Assembly: GCF_016592555.1 (NCBI RefSeq)
Contig: NZ_AP014546.1
Location: 2,676,501 to 2,740,500, forward strand
Direction of reading: 5' to 3'
Origin: Neptunomonas japonica JAMM 1380
GTDB lineage: Bacteria; Pseudomonadota; Gammaproteobacteria; Pseudomonadales; Balneatricaceae
DNA: 64,000 nucleotides
Part shown: one piece after another, positions 9,155 through 17,819 of the stretch
Layout: each line of letters begins with the position of its first letter
Position numbering within the stretch: the stretch's first letter is position 1
Translations under genes and position numbers: made by a program
The notes under the pieces: model-generated
Told to the model about the DNA's origin: nothing
What the model saw: the letters and a program-made list of their open reading frames with translations, nothing else
Database searches by the model: none

Positions 9155-9565
9155 TTACTTAACACCGAGCGTCCACTGCTCTACCCATTCAGCTTCTTCA
9201 GGCTCAAGGTAGGCTTGTTCAAGCAACTCCTGTGCCCATGGCTCTTTTATAGCCAAATGATTAAGGATAACAATAGCTGAAACCTTAGCAGCCGCTACTT
9301 CACTCCACATGGTTGTTCCTAAACAGCGCCAATGGTTAGGATCTATTCGCTTAGGGCGCTCGACCTGCTCTTTGCAGGTTTCACACACCATTAAGCAATG
9401 CTCGTACGAAGGGTCATTAGCAACAGGGGGCACTTCATAAATGCTCAGCGACTCTCCACTAGCATCACACAACTCACAGTGCGCCCCACAACGGCGCACC
9501 AAATCTTTACCAAACATAGTTAGGTTGTGGTGACGCTCCTGATGTTTATCACGTCCTTTTGACAT
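9155..9565 (-). CDS. PhnA-like/HNH-type zinc-binding protein
   Basis: A 136-residue protein with CxxC pairs: RCGAHCELCDASGESLSIYEVPP (about 25-47) and MVCETCKEQV, followed by HWRCLGTTMWSEVAAAKV. This arrangement is seen in proteins annotated PhnA-like, in which a small HNH-like treble-clef zinc fold precedes a C-terminal PhnA domain. Here the C-terminal domain is absent. Function is unknown; the link to phosphonates in the name is historical. It lies 8 bp after mtnD on the same strand and is the last gene of the salvage operon, so an associated role is possible but unproven. Confidence 0.55.
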   Translation of the reverse strand: MSKGRDKHQERHHNLTMFGKDLVRRCGAHCELCDASGESLSIYEVPPVANDPSYEHCLMVCETCKEQVERPKRIDPNHWRCLGTTMWSEVAAAKVSAIVILNHLAIKEPWAQELLEQAYLEPEEAEWVEQWTLGVK

Positions 9566-9573
9566 GGTCTTAG

Positions 9574-10119
9574 TTACTCATCAAATAGCGGGAAACGCGA
9601 GGCAATATCATCACCTGTAAAATCTGCGATCCAGCCATCGGGGTTATTAAAAAAACGAATCGCGGTAAAATGCGGTTCAGGGCCCATATCGAACCAATGT
9701 TTAGTCTGATTAGGCACTGACAGTAAATCATCTTTACAGCAATGAATCATATAGACTTTATCTTCTATATGAAGGTAAAACATACCTTCGCCTGCAACAA
9801 AAAATCGCACTTCATCTTCTGAGTGAGTATGCTCATTCAAAAACTTCTGACGAAACTCATCTTTTTGCGGGTTATCCGGCGTAATAGCTGCGATATCGAC
9901 GGTTTTGTAACCTTCTTCTTTTACCAACTCGCCGATTTCTTGATCATAAGCCTGCAGAACTTCTTCATGAGACATTTCAGGTGTAATCGGGCAATTTATC
10001 ATCCAACGCTCAAAACGAATACCAACAGCAGCCATCGTACTTTTAATAACATCGCCATCATCACTGTGCAGCATTGGCTGGCGGGTATCATTATCTTGAT
10101 ATACGGTTATAGCACTCAT
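9574..10119 (-). CDS. mtnD: Acireductone dioxygenase
   Basis: A 181-residue cupin that oxidises 1,2-dihydroxy-3-keto-5-methylthiopentene. With iron it gives the methionine precursor KMTB plus formate, and with nickel an off-pathway product. Metal ligands are visible as His97, His99 and Glu103 (HTHSEDEVRFF) and His141 (TKHWFD), the same spacing as the Klebsiella enzyme. It is 34 bp downstream of mtnC on the same strand, in pathway order. Confidence 0.95.
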   Translation of the reverse strand: MSAITVYQDNDTRQPMLHSDDGDVIKSTMAAVGIRFERWMINCPITPEMSHEEVLQAYDQEIGELVKEEGYKTVDIAAITPDNPQKDEFRQKFLNEHTHSEDEVRFFVAGEGMFYLHIEDKVYMIHCCKDDLLSVPNQTKHWFDMGPEPHFTAIRFFNNPDGWIADFTGDDIASRFPLFDE

Positions 10120-10153
10120 TACTCACTCCTAGCCTACAGCTGTCTACTCTAGA

Positions 10154-10831
10154 TTAAACACTTATACTTTCAAAAGAACTCACTGCATTATGCGTGGCGT
10201 TTTCTGGCAACTCTTCACGTGCTAACAAGCAGGTTTTCATGCCCGCCGATTGTGCCGCATCCAGCTCTTCAACGATATCCGACAAAAAGAGGATATTCTC
10301 AGGCAGCTGCTGCAACGCACTAGCGATTGATACGTACGCCGCCTTCTCTCTTTTATGGCCTGTGGTTGTATCAAAATAATGGCTAAAAAGAGGTGTTAAG
10401 TCACCAAAATCACTATGACCAAACAATAATTGCTGGGCTTTCACCGATCCCGACGAAAACACACTTAATTCAATACCTTGCTCATTCCAACGCTGCAAAT
10501 ATTCATAAGCATCTTGGTATAAATGCCCAGTAAAATCACCATTCTTATAGCCCTGCACCCAAATCAAACCCTGCAATGTCTTTAAGGCAGTGACCTTTTT
10601 ATCCTGATCGATCCAATTAATAAACGCTTGAATCAATGTTGTTTGATCTGCATCAGGCGCCTCTAATACAAGCTTGGCTTCGGCCATAATGCTCTGCACC
10701 ACAGCATCATTCCAGTGGCCTTTTACAAACGCTGGCAAAGCCTGTCGTGCATAAGGAAAAAGCACGTCATGGACAAACCGGATATCCGTGGTGGTGCCTT
10801 CTATATCTGTCAAAATCACTTTAATAGTCAT
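10154..10831 (-). CDS. mtnC: Enolase-phosphatase E1
   Basis: A 225-residue HAD-superfamily enzyme that enolises and dephosphorylates 2,3-diketo-5-methylthiopentyl-1-phosphate. The start ILTDIEGTTTDIRFVHDVLFPYA contains the family-specific nucleophile motif DxEGTTT. Motif II is SVFSSGSVKAQ and the acidic end is LFLSDIVEELDAA. Length is typical. It sits between mtnB and mtnD on one strand. Confidence 0.95.
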   Translation of the reverse strand: MTIKVILTDIEGTTTDIRFVHDVLFPYARQALPAFVKGHWNDAVVQSIMAEAKLVLEAPDADQTTLIQAFINWIDQDKKVTALKTLQGLIWVQGYKNGDFTGHLYQDAYEYLQRWNEQGIELSVFSSGSVKAQQLLFGHSDFGDLTPLFSHYFDTTTGHKREKAAYVSIASALQQLPENILFLSDIVEELDAAQSAGMKTCLLAREELPENATHNAVSSFESISV

Positions 10832-10907
10832 GTTATTTCTCGGTTTATATCTCTACTTCTAGCGCTTGATAAACACAAATAGCCCCTACATCACTCAATG
10901 ATGCACG

Positions 10908-11516
10908 CTACCTTTTAAGCAACATCATGTCGCGCTCACAGGCAAACAAAAACTCTAGTCCCTCAAGGTGCCTTCTAGCCTCAACCATATCTTTACCCCA
11001 TGCATAGAGGCCATGCCCTCTCACCAAAAACCCCCACTGCAAAGGAGACTTTGCCCATGTATTTTTCAGCTGCTGTGCAAGTGCTTGCATATCCTGAGTA
11101 TTATTAAAAATATGAATCGCTACAGTCGCATCATGCGTGTTATTTCCTGATAAGGACTTCTGCATTTCATAACCATGTAAAACTAGGGTATTTGATGCTT
11201 CTAGACGAGACAGCACTGTGGAAGCCACCGAGTGCGTATGTAGCACCGCACCAATATTAACATCCAACGCATAAAGCGCCGTATGCAGTAATGTTTCAGC
11301 TGACGGCTTTAATTTAGAATTAATAACCTGGCCATGCGAATCGACCCGTAGCAGGTCGTATGGAGTGAGCTCACCTTTGTGACGCCCTGATGCAGTCACC
11401 CACGCAGACGAGGCATCAATACGGGCTGAAAAATTACCACCCGTAGCTGGGCACCAACCTTGTGAATCAATCCAGCGGCCCGCTTCAACAATAGAGTGTG
11501 TCAATACGTCAGACAT
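10908..11516 (-). CDS. mtnB: Methylthioribulose-1-phosphate dehydratase
   Basis: A 202-residue class II aldolase-fold enzyme that dehydrates methylthioribulose-1-phosphate. Zinc ligands are in VLHTHS (His93, His95), with the ATGGNFSAR block near 24-32 and VRGHGLYAWGKDM near the C-terminus. The ATG at 11516 is preferred to the adjacent in-frame TTG at 11519; no strong Shine-Dalgarno is visible. It is the first gene of mtnBCD and has an unusually long, structured upstream region. Confidence 0.93.
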   Translation of the reverse strand: MSDVLTHSIVEAGRWIDSQGWCPATGGNFSARIDASSAWVTASGRHKGELTPYDLLRVDSHGQVINSKLKPSAETLLHTALYALDVNIGAVLHTHSVASTVLSRLEASNTLVLHGYEMQKSLSGNNTHDATVAIHIFNNTQDMQALAQQLKNTWAKSPLQWGFLVRGHGLYAWGKDMVEARRHLEGLEFLFACERDMMLLKR

Positions 11517-11615
11517 CAATAGTAGCCATTAATCATTCTATAAAAAGCGTTAGTTTACGAGAAGATACTGAATTATCGAAGAAAAACCGAAGGATATTTT
11601 CAAGAGCAAGCATAG

Positions 11616-11681
11616 AAAAGGGGCGGTCAGTCAGACAGCCCCTCAGAACCGAAATGATTTCGGTTATAAAAGCCCGAAGGC
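11616..11681 (-). promoter_or_regulatory. Three tandem hairpins in the mtnB leader, candidate attenuator
   Basis: Reading on the - strand: hairpin 1 is GCC-TTCG-GGC (11681-11672) followed by TTTTAT; hairpin 2 is a perfect 8-bp stem AACCGAAA/TTTCGGTT (11665-11647); hairpin 3 is GGGGC/GCCCC with an inner GTC/GAC pair (11642-11620), followed by TTTTC. Hairpin 3 looks like an intrinsic terminator about 100 bp before mtnB. The layout suggests attenuation, but no known riboswitch motif was recognised. Confidence 0.45.
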
Positions 11682-11935
11682 AAAAAAATACGCATGAAAC
11701 TTCTTATATAGGCGCTTATCAAATATTGACGTTTCTTAATTAAAGATTTTACTTAATAAAGTAAATGAACGACTCAAGTGAAGCGACTATTATAAGCTAA
11801 ACAGTGTTTTCTCCTCTTCAGCGTTTACGATCAACTGAATTCAGTATATCTAAATTTTCACAAAGTCATAGGTCTGATTTTTCCAGTAAAATCCTATAAT
11901 CCGTGAATGAATTTCATCTTGAAAAATGGCTCTCA

Positions 11936-11950
11936 TGGCACCCTTCTTGC
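11936..11950 (+). promoter_or_regulatory. Sigma-54 (RpoN) promoter match with no obvious gene
   Basis: TGGCAC-CCTTC-TTGC has the GG and GC dinucleotides exactly ten bases apart and matches the -24/-12 consensus completely. The predicted start is near 11962. No annotated rightward gene follows; only a 16-codon frame (ATG at 12010) and then the antisense strand of the DUF1059 gene. Confidence 0.4.
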
Positions 11951-12023
11951 CCCTCTTGACTAGTGCAATAATACGAGCCCAACAAGGGTTTTTCATAAGT
12001 TAAGAGAACATGCTGGCCATACC

Positions 12024-12084
12024 CAAAAAACCTGGCGCCTATAAACAGGCGAACCGCTAATTTCTGAGCGGTAATCAAACAGGT
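12024..12084 (-). terminator. Branched terminator of the DUF1059 gene
   Basis: On the - strand, ACCTG within the last codons pairs with CAGGT. It encloses two hairpins, ACCGCT/AGCGGT and CGCCT/AGGCG, and is followed by a run of T (the A-run at 12025-12030 on the + strand). The T-tail supports termination of leftward transcription. Confidence 0.6.
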
Positions 12085-12323
12085 CCTACTCTCTCAGGCA
12101 GAGCTTCGAACTCTCTTCTTTTTCCCTCAAACCACGCCACCATTTCGTCTGGCTTTTGCATTAACTGCATCATCTCATCCATCGCTTTAAGATGAGCAGC
12201 GTCTTTTTGATGAAGCATTTCGGTACCGTGCTGCTTACTCAGCTCAGCAATCTCTTCAAATGAATTAGCATGAAACTCTTCATCACAAGCACCACCTAAC
12301 TGCTTACAACTCATAGTCTTCAT
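12075..12323 (-). CDS. DUF1059 small protein
   Basis: An 82-residue protein starting MKTMSCKQLGGACDEEFHANSFEE, which matches the DUF1059 family: short soluble proteins with a conserved CxxLGG(A)C pair near the N-terminus and an F.A.s..E.a..s..H pattern. The rest is helical and charged and ends WFEGKRREFEALPERVG. Function is unknown for the family. It has its own AGGAGA ribosome-binding site and its own terminator, so it appears to be a single-gene unit. Confidence 0.8.
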   Translation of the reverse strand: MKTMSCKQLGGACDEEFHANSFEEIAELSKQHGTEMLHQKDAAHLKAMDEMMQLMQKPDEMVAWFEGKRREFEALPERVGPV

Positions 12324-12417
12324 AACTATTCTCCTTATTAGTGTGATTCTAATACAGATAACACTTCACAAGACTGCCAGCAAGAAAATGCTCATATAGC
12401 GCTTTTTGAAAGAGTCA

Positions 12418-13203
12418 TCACTGATCACTATGCCCACTAAGCTCATACCAAAGCAGGCTCAACTGCCGGTTAACCTGTAACGCAATATTGATTGCGCATT
12501 CAAATGCTTTCGAATCGACATCCCTAAAAGCAGGCAGTGAAGCTATCTCTAGATGCGGTATTGAAAACTCTGTCACCAGTGCTGCGGCATCCAGCCAAGG
12601 ATTCCCTAGCCCGGCATACTCCCAATCAATAACCACCAACTGCCCTACATTATTCAAAAGGTTTCTCTTATGCAGGTCATGATGCACAAGACATAATTCA
12701 ACCTTGGCGGTTATATTTAGCTCTAGCATTAGCGCGCAAACCGAACTCAGTAACGCTTGAGCTTGCAAGGTATTGTCTAGATCATTTATTTTTTGCTGAT
12801 ATGCATCCCATAATGCTTGGTAATCATATGTCGGCATGCTTCTTATCTGCTGCCAATCAGACACACAGGCTAATATCTGAGCGTGCAAATCAGCTATAGG
12901 CGCATCATCTAATGTCGTGTAACGCTTCATCAAAAGCCATCCCGACTGGGTTTCATCTGGCAACTTTTGCTGAAAAACTTCCGGCGCCCATGCTTTAGTG
13001 CCGAGTAGGCTCAGTACTTTTTCTTCTCGCTGCCGACAAACACCCAATACTTGCCTTGTTGTATCGAGGCGCAAAACAACGGCTTGCCCTTGATAATTGC
13101 CAGTATAAAGCTGGTTGGTCGTACCTGCATGCAACAAAGGCTGCCATTGCACATCTACAGACAATTGAATATTTATATTTTCAAGTAGCTGGCTCTGTTT
13201 CAA
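12418..13203 (-). CDS. thiK: ThiK-like phosphotransferase (probable thiamine kinase)
   Basis: A 261-residue aminoglycoside phosphotransferase/choline kinase-fold protein. The catalytic loop is HHDLHKRNLL (Brenner-type HxDxxxxN) and the metal-binding motif is VIDWEYAGLGNPWLDAA, as in thiamine and choline kinases. It is transcribed away from a TPP riboswitch and thiBPQ, which makes thiamine kinase (salvage of imported thiamine to thiamine phosphate) the best guess. Substrate is inferred from context; the fold alone would also fit choline or other small alcohol kinases. Confidence 0.65.
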   Translation of the reverse strand: MKQSQLLENINIQLSVDVQWQPLLHAGTTNQLYTGNYQGQAVVLRLDTTRQVLGVCRQREEKVLSLLGTKAWAPEVFQQKLPDETQSGWLLMKRYTTLDDAPIADLHAQILACVSDWQQIRSMPTYDYQALWDAYQQKINDLDNTLQAQALLSSVCALMLELNITAKVELCLVHHDLHKRNLLNNVGQLVVIDWEYAGLGNPWLDAAALVTEFSIPHLEIASLPAFRDVDSKAFECAINIALQVNRQLSLLWYELSGHSDQ

Positions 13204-13238
13204 AAGTCACCTTGGTCATTAGCGAGAGGTTATAGATA

Positions 13239-13247
13239 TGCTATATT
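13239..13247 (+). promoter_or_regulatory. Extended -10 promoter of the thiBPQ operon
   Basis: TGC-TATATT fits an extended -10 element about 9 bp before the first base of the TPP riboswitch. The -35 region (TTAGCG) is weak, which is usual for TGn promoters. Confidence 0.45.
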
Positions 13248-13255
13248 AGCGCCTG

Positions 13256-13335
13256 TTATCGGGGCGTTGGCCTAGCAGCCTGACTGAGAGTGTACCCGTC
13301 GAACCTGATCCAGTTAATACTGGCGTAGGGAATAA
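13256..13335 (+). ncRNA. TPP riboswitch (THI element)
   Basis: The conserved aptamer is complete: closing stem TTAT/ATAA (13256-13259, 13332-13335), GGGGCG at 13261, CTGAGAG at 13284-13290, ACCC then GAACCTGATCCAG (13301-13313), and ACTGGCGTAGGGAA at the 3' side. It binds thiamine diphosphate. The AGGA ribosome-binding site of thiB begins directly after the closing stem, so ligand binding probably blocks translation initiation. Confidence 0.97.
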
Positions 13336-13343
13336 AGGAAAAA

Positions 13344-14318
13344 ATGAAAAAACTATTTTCGATACTCGCTGCCTGTGGGCTGGCAACATCAGTACATGCT
13401 GCGGATCTGACCATATACACCTATGACTCTTTTGTTTCTGAGTGGGGTCCAGGCCCACAACTGGAAGCAGCATTTGAAGAGTCTTGCCAGTGTGATCTAG
13501 CATTTATTGCAGTCGATGATGGCGTTAGTATTTTAAACCGTTTGCGAATCGAGAAAGATAAAACCAAGGCAGATGTTCTACTTGGCTTGGATGATTCACT
13601 CACAGAAGTTACCCGCCGTGAATCGCTTGTCCAGCCACATGGCATAGCACTTAATGGATTAAAATCCGAGCTGCAATGGCAGGATCAGGACTTTATTCCC
13701 TATGATTATGGTTTTTTCTCTTTCGTTTATAATACAAATAAAGTCGAACAGCCGGCTACTTCATTAAAGGCATTAATCGATTCAGACGCATCAGTGATTT
13801 ATCAAGACCCACGCACCAGCACGCCAGGGCAAGGACTCATGCTTTGGGTCAAAGCTGTTTATGGTGACGACTCAGCCAACGCTTGGAAACAACTCGCGTC
13901 ACATACGGTGACTGTCACCAAAGGTTGGTGGGAAGCCTACAGCATGTTTCTTGAAGGTGATGCCGACTATGTTCTAAGTTACAACACGTCTCCCGCCTAC
14001 CATGTCGTTACTGAAGAAAAAATACAGTACAAGGCCGCCGCTTTTTCCGAAGGGCATGTTGCACAAATTGAAGTGGCCGCGATATCAAGGTATGCAAAAA
14101 ATCCTGAGCTCGCCAAGCAGTTCCTTAACTTTCTCATTTCACCTCAAGCACAATCCATAATCCCCACGGCTAACTGGATGCTTCCGGTTGTCGATCAAAT
14201 TGAATTGCCCGAGATTTTTGATGAGCTAATTCAACCCAAACGCATCGGTTTTACGCCACAGCAGATAGCAACACAGCGTAAATCTTGGATTCGTGAATGG
14301 CGCTCTACTGCTAACTGA
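13344..14318 (+). CDS. thiB: Thiamine ABC transporter substrate-binding protein
   Basis: A 324-residue periplasmic binding protein. The first 19 residues are a signal peptide (MKKLFSILAACGLATSVHA) with an AHA-type cleavage site before ADLTIYTYDSF. The body shows the ThiB block YDYGFFSFVYNT and the KGWWEAYSMFLEGDADYVLSYNTSPAY region. It captures thiamine (and its phosphates in E. coli). It lies directly under the TPP riboswitch and its stop codon overlaps the thiP start by one base. Confidence 0.95.
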   Translation: MKKLFSILAACGLATSVHAADLTIYTYDSFVSEWGPGPQLEAAFEESCQCDLAFIAVDDGVSILNRLRIEKDKTKADVLLGLDDSLTEVTRRESLVQPHGIALNGLKSELQWQDQDFIPYDYGFFSFVYNTNKVEQPATSLKALIDSDASVIYQDPRTSTPGQGLMLWVKAVYGDDSANAWKQLASHTVTVTKGWWEAYSMFLEGDADYVLSYNTSPAYHVVTEEKIQYKAAAFSEGHVAQIEVAAISRYAKNPELAKQFLNFLISPQAQSIIPTANWMLPVVDQIELPEIFDELIQPKRIGFTPQQIATQRKSWIREWRSTAN

Positions 14319-15943
14319 TGCGTTTATATTGGTTGGCTTATGCGGCTATTTTCGCACTGACTATTCTGTCTTTTTATGGACTCATCAATTTTGGTGACGA
14401 AGGGCTTGATACCTCCCTTCTGCAAGATAGTTATTTTTATACGATTCTTGGTTTTACATTAAAGCAGGCGTTACTGAGCGCCCTACTCTCTGTGGGGATA
14501 GCCATACCAATTGCGCGGGCTTTATATTTTTTGCCAGCGCTGCGTTTTAAAAAACTATTCCTAACGTTTTGTTTACTCTGCTTCGTTACGCCAACGCTCA
14601 TTGTTATTACTGGACTAGTTGCATTGTTAGGTCGTTCAGGCTTTCTTACTCAATCAATTAATACGGCATTGAGTAGCTTTAGCGAGAACACATGGAACCT
14701 TTACGGGTTATCAGGCATTTTAATTGCTCATATTTTCATGAACATGCCGCTCGCCGTTAGAATTATCTACCTACAACTACAGACAATCCCTGACAATAGC
14801 TGGAAACTTGCCTCTCAACTAAAACTGAGTAAACGGCAATGTTTTAGGGTTGTTGAATGGCCGGTACTAAGAAGCAGTAGTGTTTTATTACTCTGCTTTA
14901 TCTTTGTACTTTGCTTTAACAGTTTTGCTGTTGTTCTTGCATTAGGTGGCGGCCCTCAATCGACAACCTTAGAAGTCGCCATTTATCAGGCACTTAAATA
15001 TGATTTCAATATCCCTGAAGCACTTACGCTAGCCTGGACACAACTTATTGTAGCCGGAGGGCTTTATTGGCTCATTACACGATCCGGCGGCGTCTCCTGG
15101 CAAAGCATAGAATCTAGCCAATACAACTGGCGACCCAACCAGAGTTCTAGTGCACGTTTTTGGTTTACATCACTTTATAGCACTGCATGGCTGATACTAC
15201 TTTTGCCTTATTTATCGCTGCTACCCGGTTTATTTGACAGCGATCTGTCCAACAAAGACTTTAAGGCCATAGGCTATTCAGCACTTGTCAGTATTGGCTT
15301 AGCCGCTATCGCAACATGCTTAGCGATGATATTGGCTTTTGCACTGCTTCGCCCGGTACGTGAAGCCGCATTAAAAGCTCAAAACAAGCGCGTTTGGTTA
15401 TATGAAAGCTTAGCAACACACACGCTGGTTGCACCCGCTATGGTGCTATCGGTGGGCCTATTTGTTTATCTACTACCGCTTATTGATCTCGACCGTTGGG
15501 GCATTATCTTTGTTGTGCTACTAAACACCGCTCTAGTTATCCCTTTTGCCGTTCAAAAGCTCAAACCTCGATTACTACAGTTTGATCAACAATATGATCG
15601 CTTAGCTCACTCGCTCAAGCTAACACAGCAAACCCGCTGGAAAATTGAATGGCCTTTTATCAAAGAGATCTACCTAGCAACGACGGGTTTAGTCCTTGTT
15701 CTAGCGATGGGTGATGTGGCTATTTTTTCAATTTTTGGCAGCCCTGATTGGACCACCTTACCCTGGCTAATTTACGGTTATGCAAGTAGCTACCGCATCG
15801 CCGAAGCAAGTGCCGCATCGTTTCTTTTACTGATGCTTTGTGCTCTTTTCCTCTTTTTTCTGGAAAAACTATCTTCGCGCAGCGCTCTTCGCAAACAACC
15901 CCTAGAATACAGCCAAGCGCATAAAGGCGAAACTCATGCTTAG
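14318..15943 (+). CDS. thiP: Thiamine ABC transporter permease
   Basis: A 541-residue inner-membrane protein with about twelve hydrophobic segments, made of two fused permease halves as usual for ThiP. Two EAA-like loops are visible (around the stretch SWKLASQLKLSKRQCFRVVEWP and again near KLTQQTRWKIEWPFI). It forms the channel for ThiB-delivered thiamine. It overlaps thiB by one base and thiQ by eight, so the three genes form a tight operon. Confidence 0.95.
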   Translation: MRLYWLAYAAIFALTILSFYGLINFGDEGLDTSLLQDSYFYTILGFTLKQALLSALLSVGIAIPIARALYFLPALRFKKLFLTFCLLCFVTPTLIVITGLVALLGRSGFLTQSINTALSSFSENTWNLYGLSGILIAHIFMNMPLAVRIIYLQLQTIPDNSWKLASQLKLSKRQCFRVVEWPVLRSSSVLLLCFIFVLCFNSFAVVLALGGGPQSTTLEVAIYQALKYDFNIPEALTLAWTQLIVAGGLYWLITRSGGVSWQSIESSQYNWRPNQSSSARFWFTSLYSTAWLILLLPYLSLLPGLFDSDLSNKDFKAIGYSALVSIGLAAIATCLAMILAFALLRPVREAALKAQNKRVWLYESLATHTLVAPAMVLSVGLFVYLLPLIDLDRWGIIFVVLLNTALVIPFAVQKLKPRLLQFDQQYDRLAHSLKLTQQTRWKIEWPFIKEIYLATTGLVLVLAMGDVAIFSIFGSPDWTTLPWLIYGYASSYRIAEASAASFLLLMLCALFLFFLEKLSSRSALRKQPLEYSQAHKGETHA

Positions 15944-16535
15944 CATACAAAATCTTCTCCTTGAATTAGACGGCTGGCCACTGCGTTATAATATGCAGAT
16001 TGAGACAGGTGAAATAGTCGCTATACAAGGTGTAAGCGGCGTTGGGAAAACCACCCTACTCAATCTAATTGGTGGGTACCAAACACCTGATAGTGGCAGT
16101 ATTGAATGGAATAGAACAACACTAAACCACTTGCCAGTTGAAAAGCGTCCGGTCAGTATTTTATTTCAAGATCACAACCTCTTTGAGCATATCAGTGTTA
16201 TGCATAACCTTTGTCTTGGCTTTAAAGATGAAGCGCCCTTAGCTGCGATAAAAAATGCCACACACTTTTTAGAAGTATCACAACACCTTGATAAAAAACC
16301 TGCGGCTCTTTCCGGAGGGCAACGCCAGCGTATTGCGCTAATCAGAACACTATTACGACCTGAGCCCATTGTTTTGCTTGATGAACCCTTCGCAGAGCTC
16401 GATCCTATGACGCGCGAAAAATCAGCCCTGTGGTGCAAAGAACAAGCGAAATCTAGTGGAAAAACGGTCTTGCTGGTTACACATCAAGACGAAGATGTAG
16501 AACGGATGGCAGATAGGCGTATTGTGCTTTCTTAG
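15936..16535 (+). CDS. thiQ: Thiamine ABC transporter ATP-binding protein
   Basis: A 199-residue ABC ATPase, short as ThiQ proteins are. Walker A GVSGVGKTT (32-40), signature LSGGQRQRIA, Walker B IVLLDEPF and the switch histidine in LLVTHQDED are all intact. It powers ThiBP. Transcribed as the third gene of the riboswitch-controlled operon. Convergent with pyrC; a weak hairpin (CCTAA/TTAGG, about 16550-16572) lies between them. Confidence 0.95.
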   Translation: MLSIQNLLLELDGWPLRYNMQIETGEIVAIQGVSGVGKTTLLNLIGGYQTPDSGSIEWNRTTLNHLPVEKRPVSILFQDHNLFEHISVMHNLCLGFKDEAPLAAIKNATHFLEVSQHLDKKPAALSGGQRQRIALIRTLLRPEPIVLLDEPFAELDPMTREKSALWCKEQAKSSGKTVLLVTHQDEDVERMADRRIVLS

Positions 16536-16591
16536 CTCTACAAAAGCACCTAAAAACGCAATGTTCTTAGGCGCCTAATAACCGTAACTCT

Positions 16592-17632
16592 TTATATAGA
16601 GCCTTGCACTTTCCAGTGCACCGTTTCACCTGCGAAAAACGGTACAATTGGTTTACCGTCAGGCAAAATAATTTCAGAAGGAATAGTCCAATCTTCACGC
16701 ACTAGCGTTAATGTACCGCTGTTACGCTGCAATCCATAAAAGTCCGCGCCAAAATGGCTCGCAAAACCTTCTAACTTATCTAATGCATCTAGCTCTTCAA
16801 ATACATGAGCATATAACTCAATTGCACTCCAAGCACTGTAGCAACCAGCACAACCACATGCATTTTCTTTGGCCTCTTTTGCATGTGGTGCTGAGTCTGT
16901 CCCTAGAAAGAATTTAGGCGAGCCTGTTTTTACAACATTACGTAATGCTTGTTGGTGTGTATTACGCTTTAGTACAGGCAAACAAAAGTTATGCGGTCGA
17001 ACACCACCCACCAATAAATCATTACGGTTTAATAGCAAATGCTGAGGGGTAATCGTGGCAGCAACATTATCTGATGCATCTAAAACAAACTGAGCAGCAT
17101 CAGAAGTAGTGATATGCTCAAAAACCACTTTTAAATTAGGAAAACGCTTAACAATATGCACCATCTTTTGATCAATAAATTCTTTTTCACGATCAAAAAT
17201 ATCAATATGGTGATCCGTTACTTCACCATGCACTAAAAGCAACATGCCTTGTTCTTGCATCACTTCAAATACGGGGTACAGAGCTTCTAGCTGACTAACC
17301 GCTGCAGCAGAGTTCGTCGTAGCCCCTGCAGGATACATTTTAGCTGCCACAGCACCAGCAGCTTTCGCCGCGGTAATGTCTTCAGCAGATGTTTGGTTAG
17401 TAAGGAAAAGAGTCATTAATGGTTCAAAATGACTTCCTTCAGGACGCGCTGCCAAAATACGTTGCTGATAGCCCAGTAGCGCCTCAGCATTAATAACTGG
17501 CGGAACCAAATTAGGCATTACAATCGCCCGATGAAAACAACGAGCAGTTGCTGCTACTGTTTCAACCAGCATATCACCATCACGAAGATGTAAGTGCCAG
17601 TCGTCCGGAGTTTGTATCGTTAACGTTGTCAT
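16592..17632 (-). CDS. pyrC: Dihydroorotase
   Basis: A 346-residue class II dihydroorotase catalysing the third step of pyrimidine synthesis. Zinc ligands His13/His15 are in [11 protein letters not shown], the carboxylated lysine is Lys98 in [13 protein letters not shown], and later ligands are in [14 protein letters not shown] and the catalytic LGTDSAPHA. Length is the same class as E. coli PyrC (348). Single-gene unit by position. Confidence 0.96.
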   Translation of the reverse strand: MTTLTIQTPDDWHLHLRDGDMLVETVAATARCFHRAIVMPNLVPPVINAEALLGYQQRILAARPEGSHFEPLMTLFLTNQTSAEDITAAKAAGAVAAKMYPAGATTNSAAAVSQLEALYPVFEVMQEQGMLLLVHGEVTDHHIDIFDREKEFIDQKMVHIVKRFPNLKVVFEHITTSDAAQFVLDASDNVAATITPQHLLLNRNDLLVGGVRPHNFCLPVLKRNTHQQALRNVVKTGSPKFFLGTDSAPHAKEAKENACGCAGCYSAWSAIELYAHVFEELDALDKLEGFASHFGADFYGLQRNSGTLTLVREDWTIPSEIILPDGKPIVPFFAGETVHWKVQGSI

Positions 17633-17819
17633 ACCTTACCTGCTCATTGATTCGACTTAATTTTAAATTATACCGCACATTGCACACATGATGGAGCCGT
17701 CTATACACAAGACTTTAAGACAACCCAGACCAAATAAACGTGTGAGACACATAGAATTCAGGTAGTATTCAGTTTTAGATCACGGAAGCGGATGTCCGCT
17801 AGCTACACAAGGAATTTAC

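Larger units (their letters stand above)
11517..12074. other. 558-bp intergenic region between mtnB and a DUF1059 gene
   Basis: No long open reading frame. On the - strand it holds the leader of mtnB with three tandem hairpins (11620-11681). On the + strand it holds a match to the sigma-54 promoter consensus (11936-11950) and a 16-codon frame starting at 12010 with AGAGA before it. The stretch 12026-12084 forms the terminator of the DUF1059 gene on the - strand. The remainder is A/T-rich without recognised features. Confidence 0.5.

Noticed and set aside
12024..12110. Glycine riboswitch-like stretch (CTCTCAGGCA)
   Set aside because: It lies inside the DUF1059 coding frame and the other conserved parts of the riboswitch are missing.
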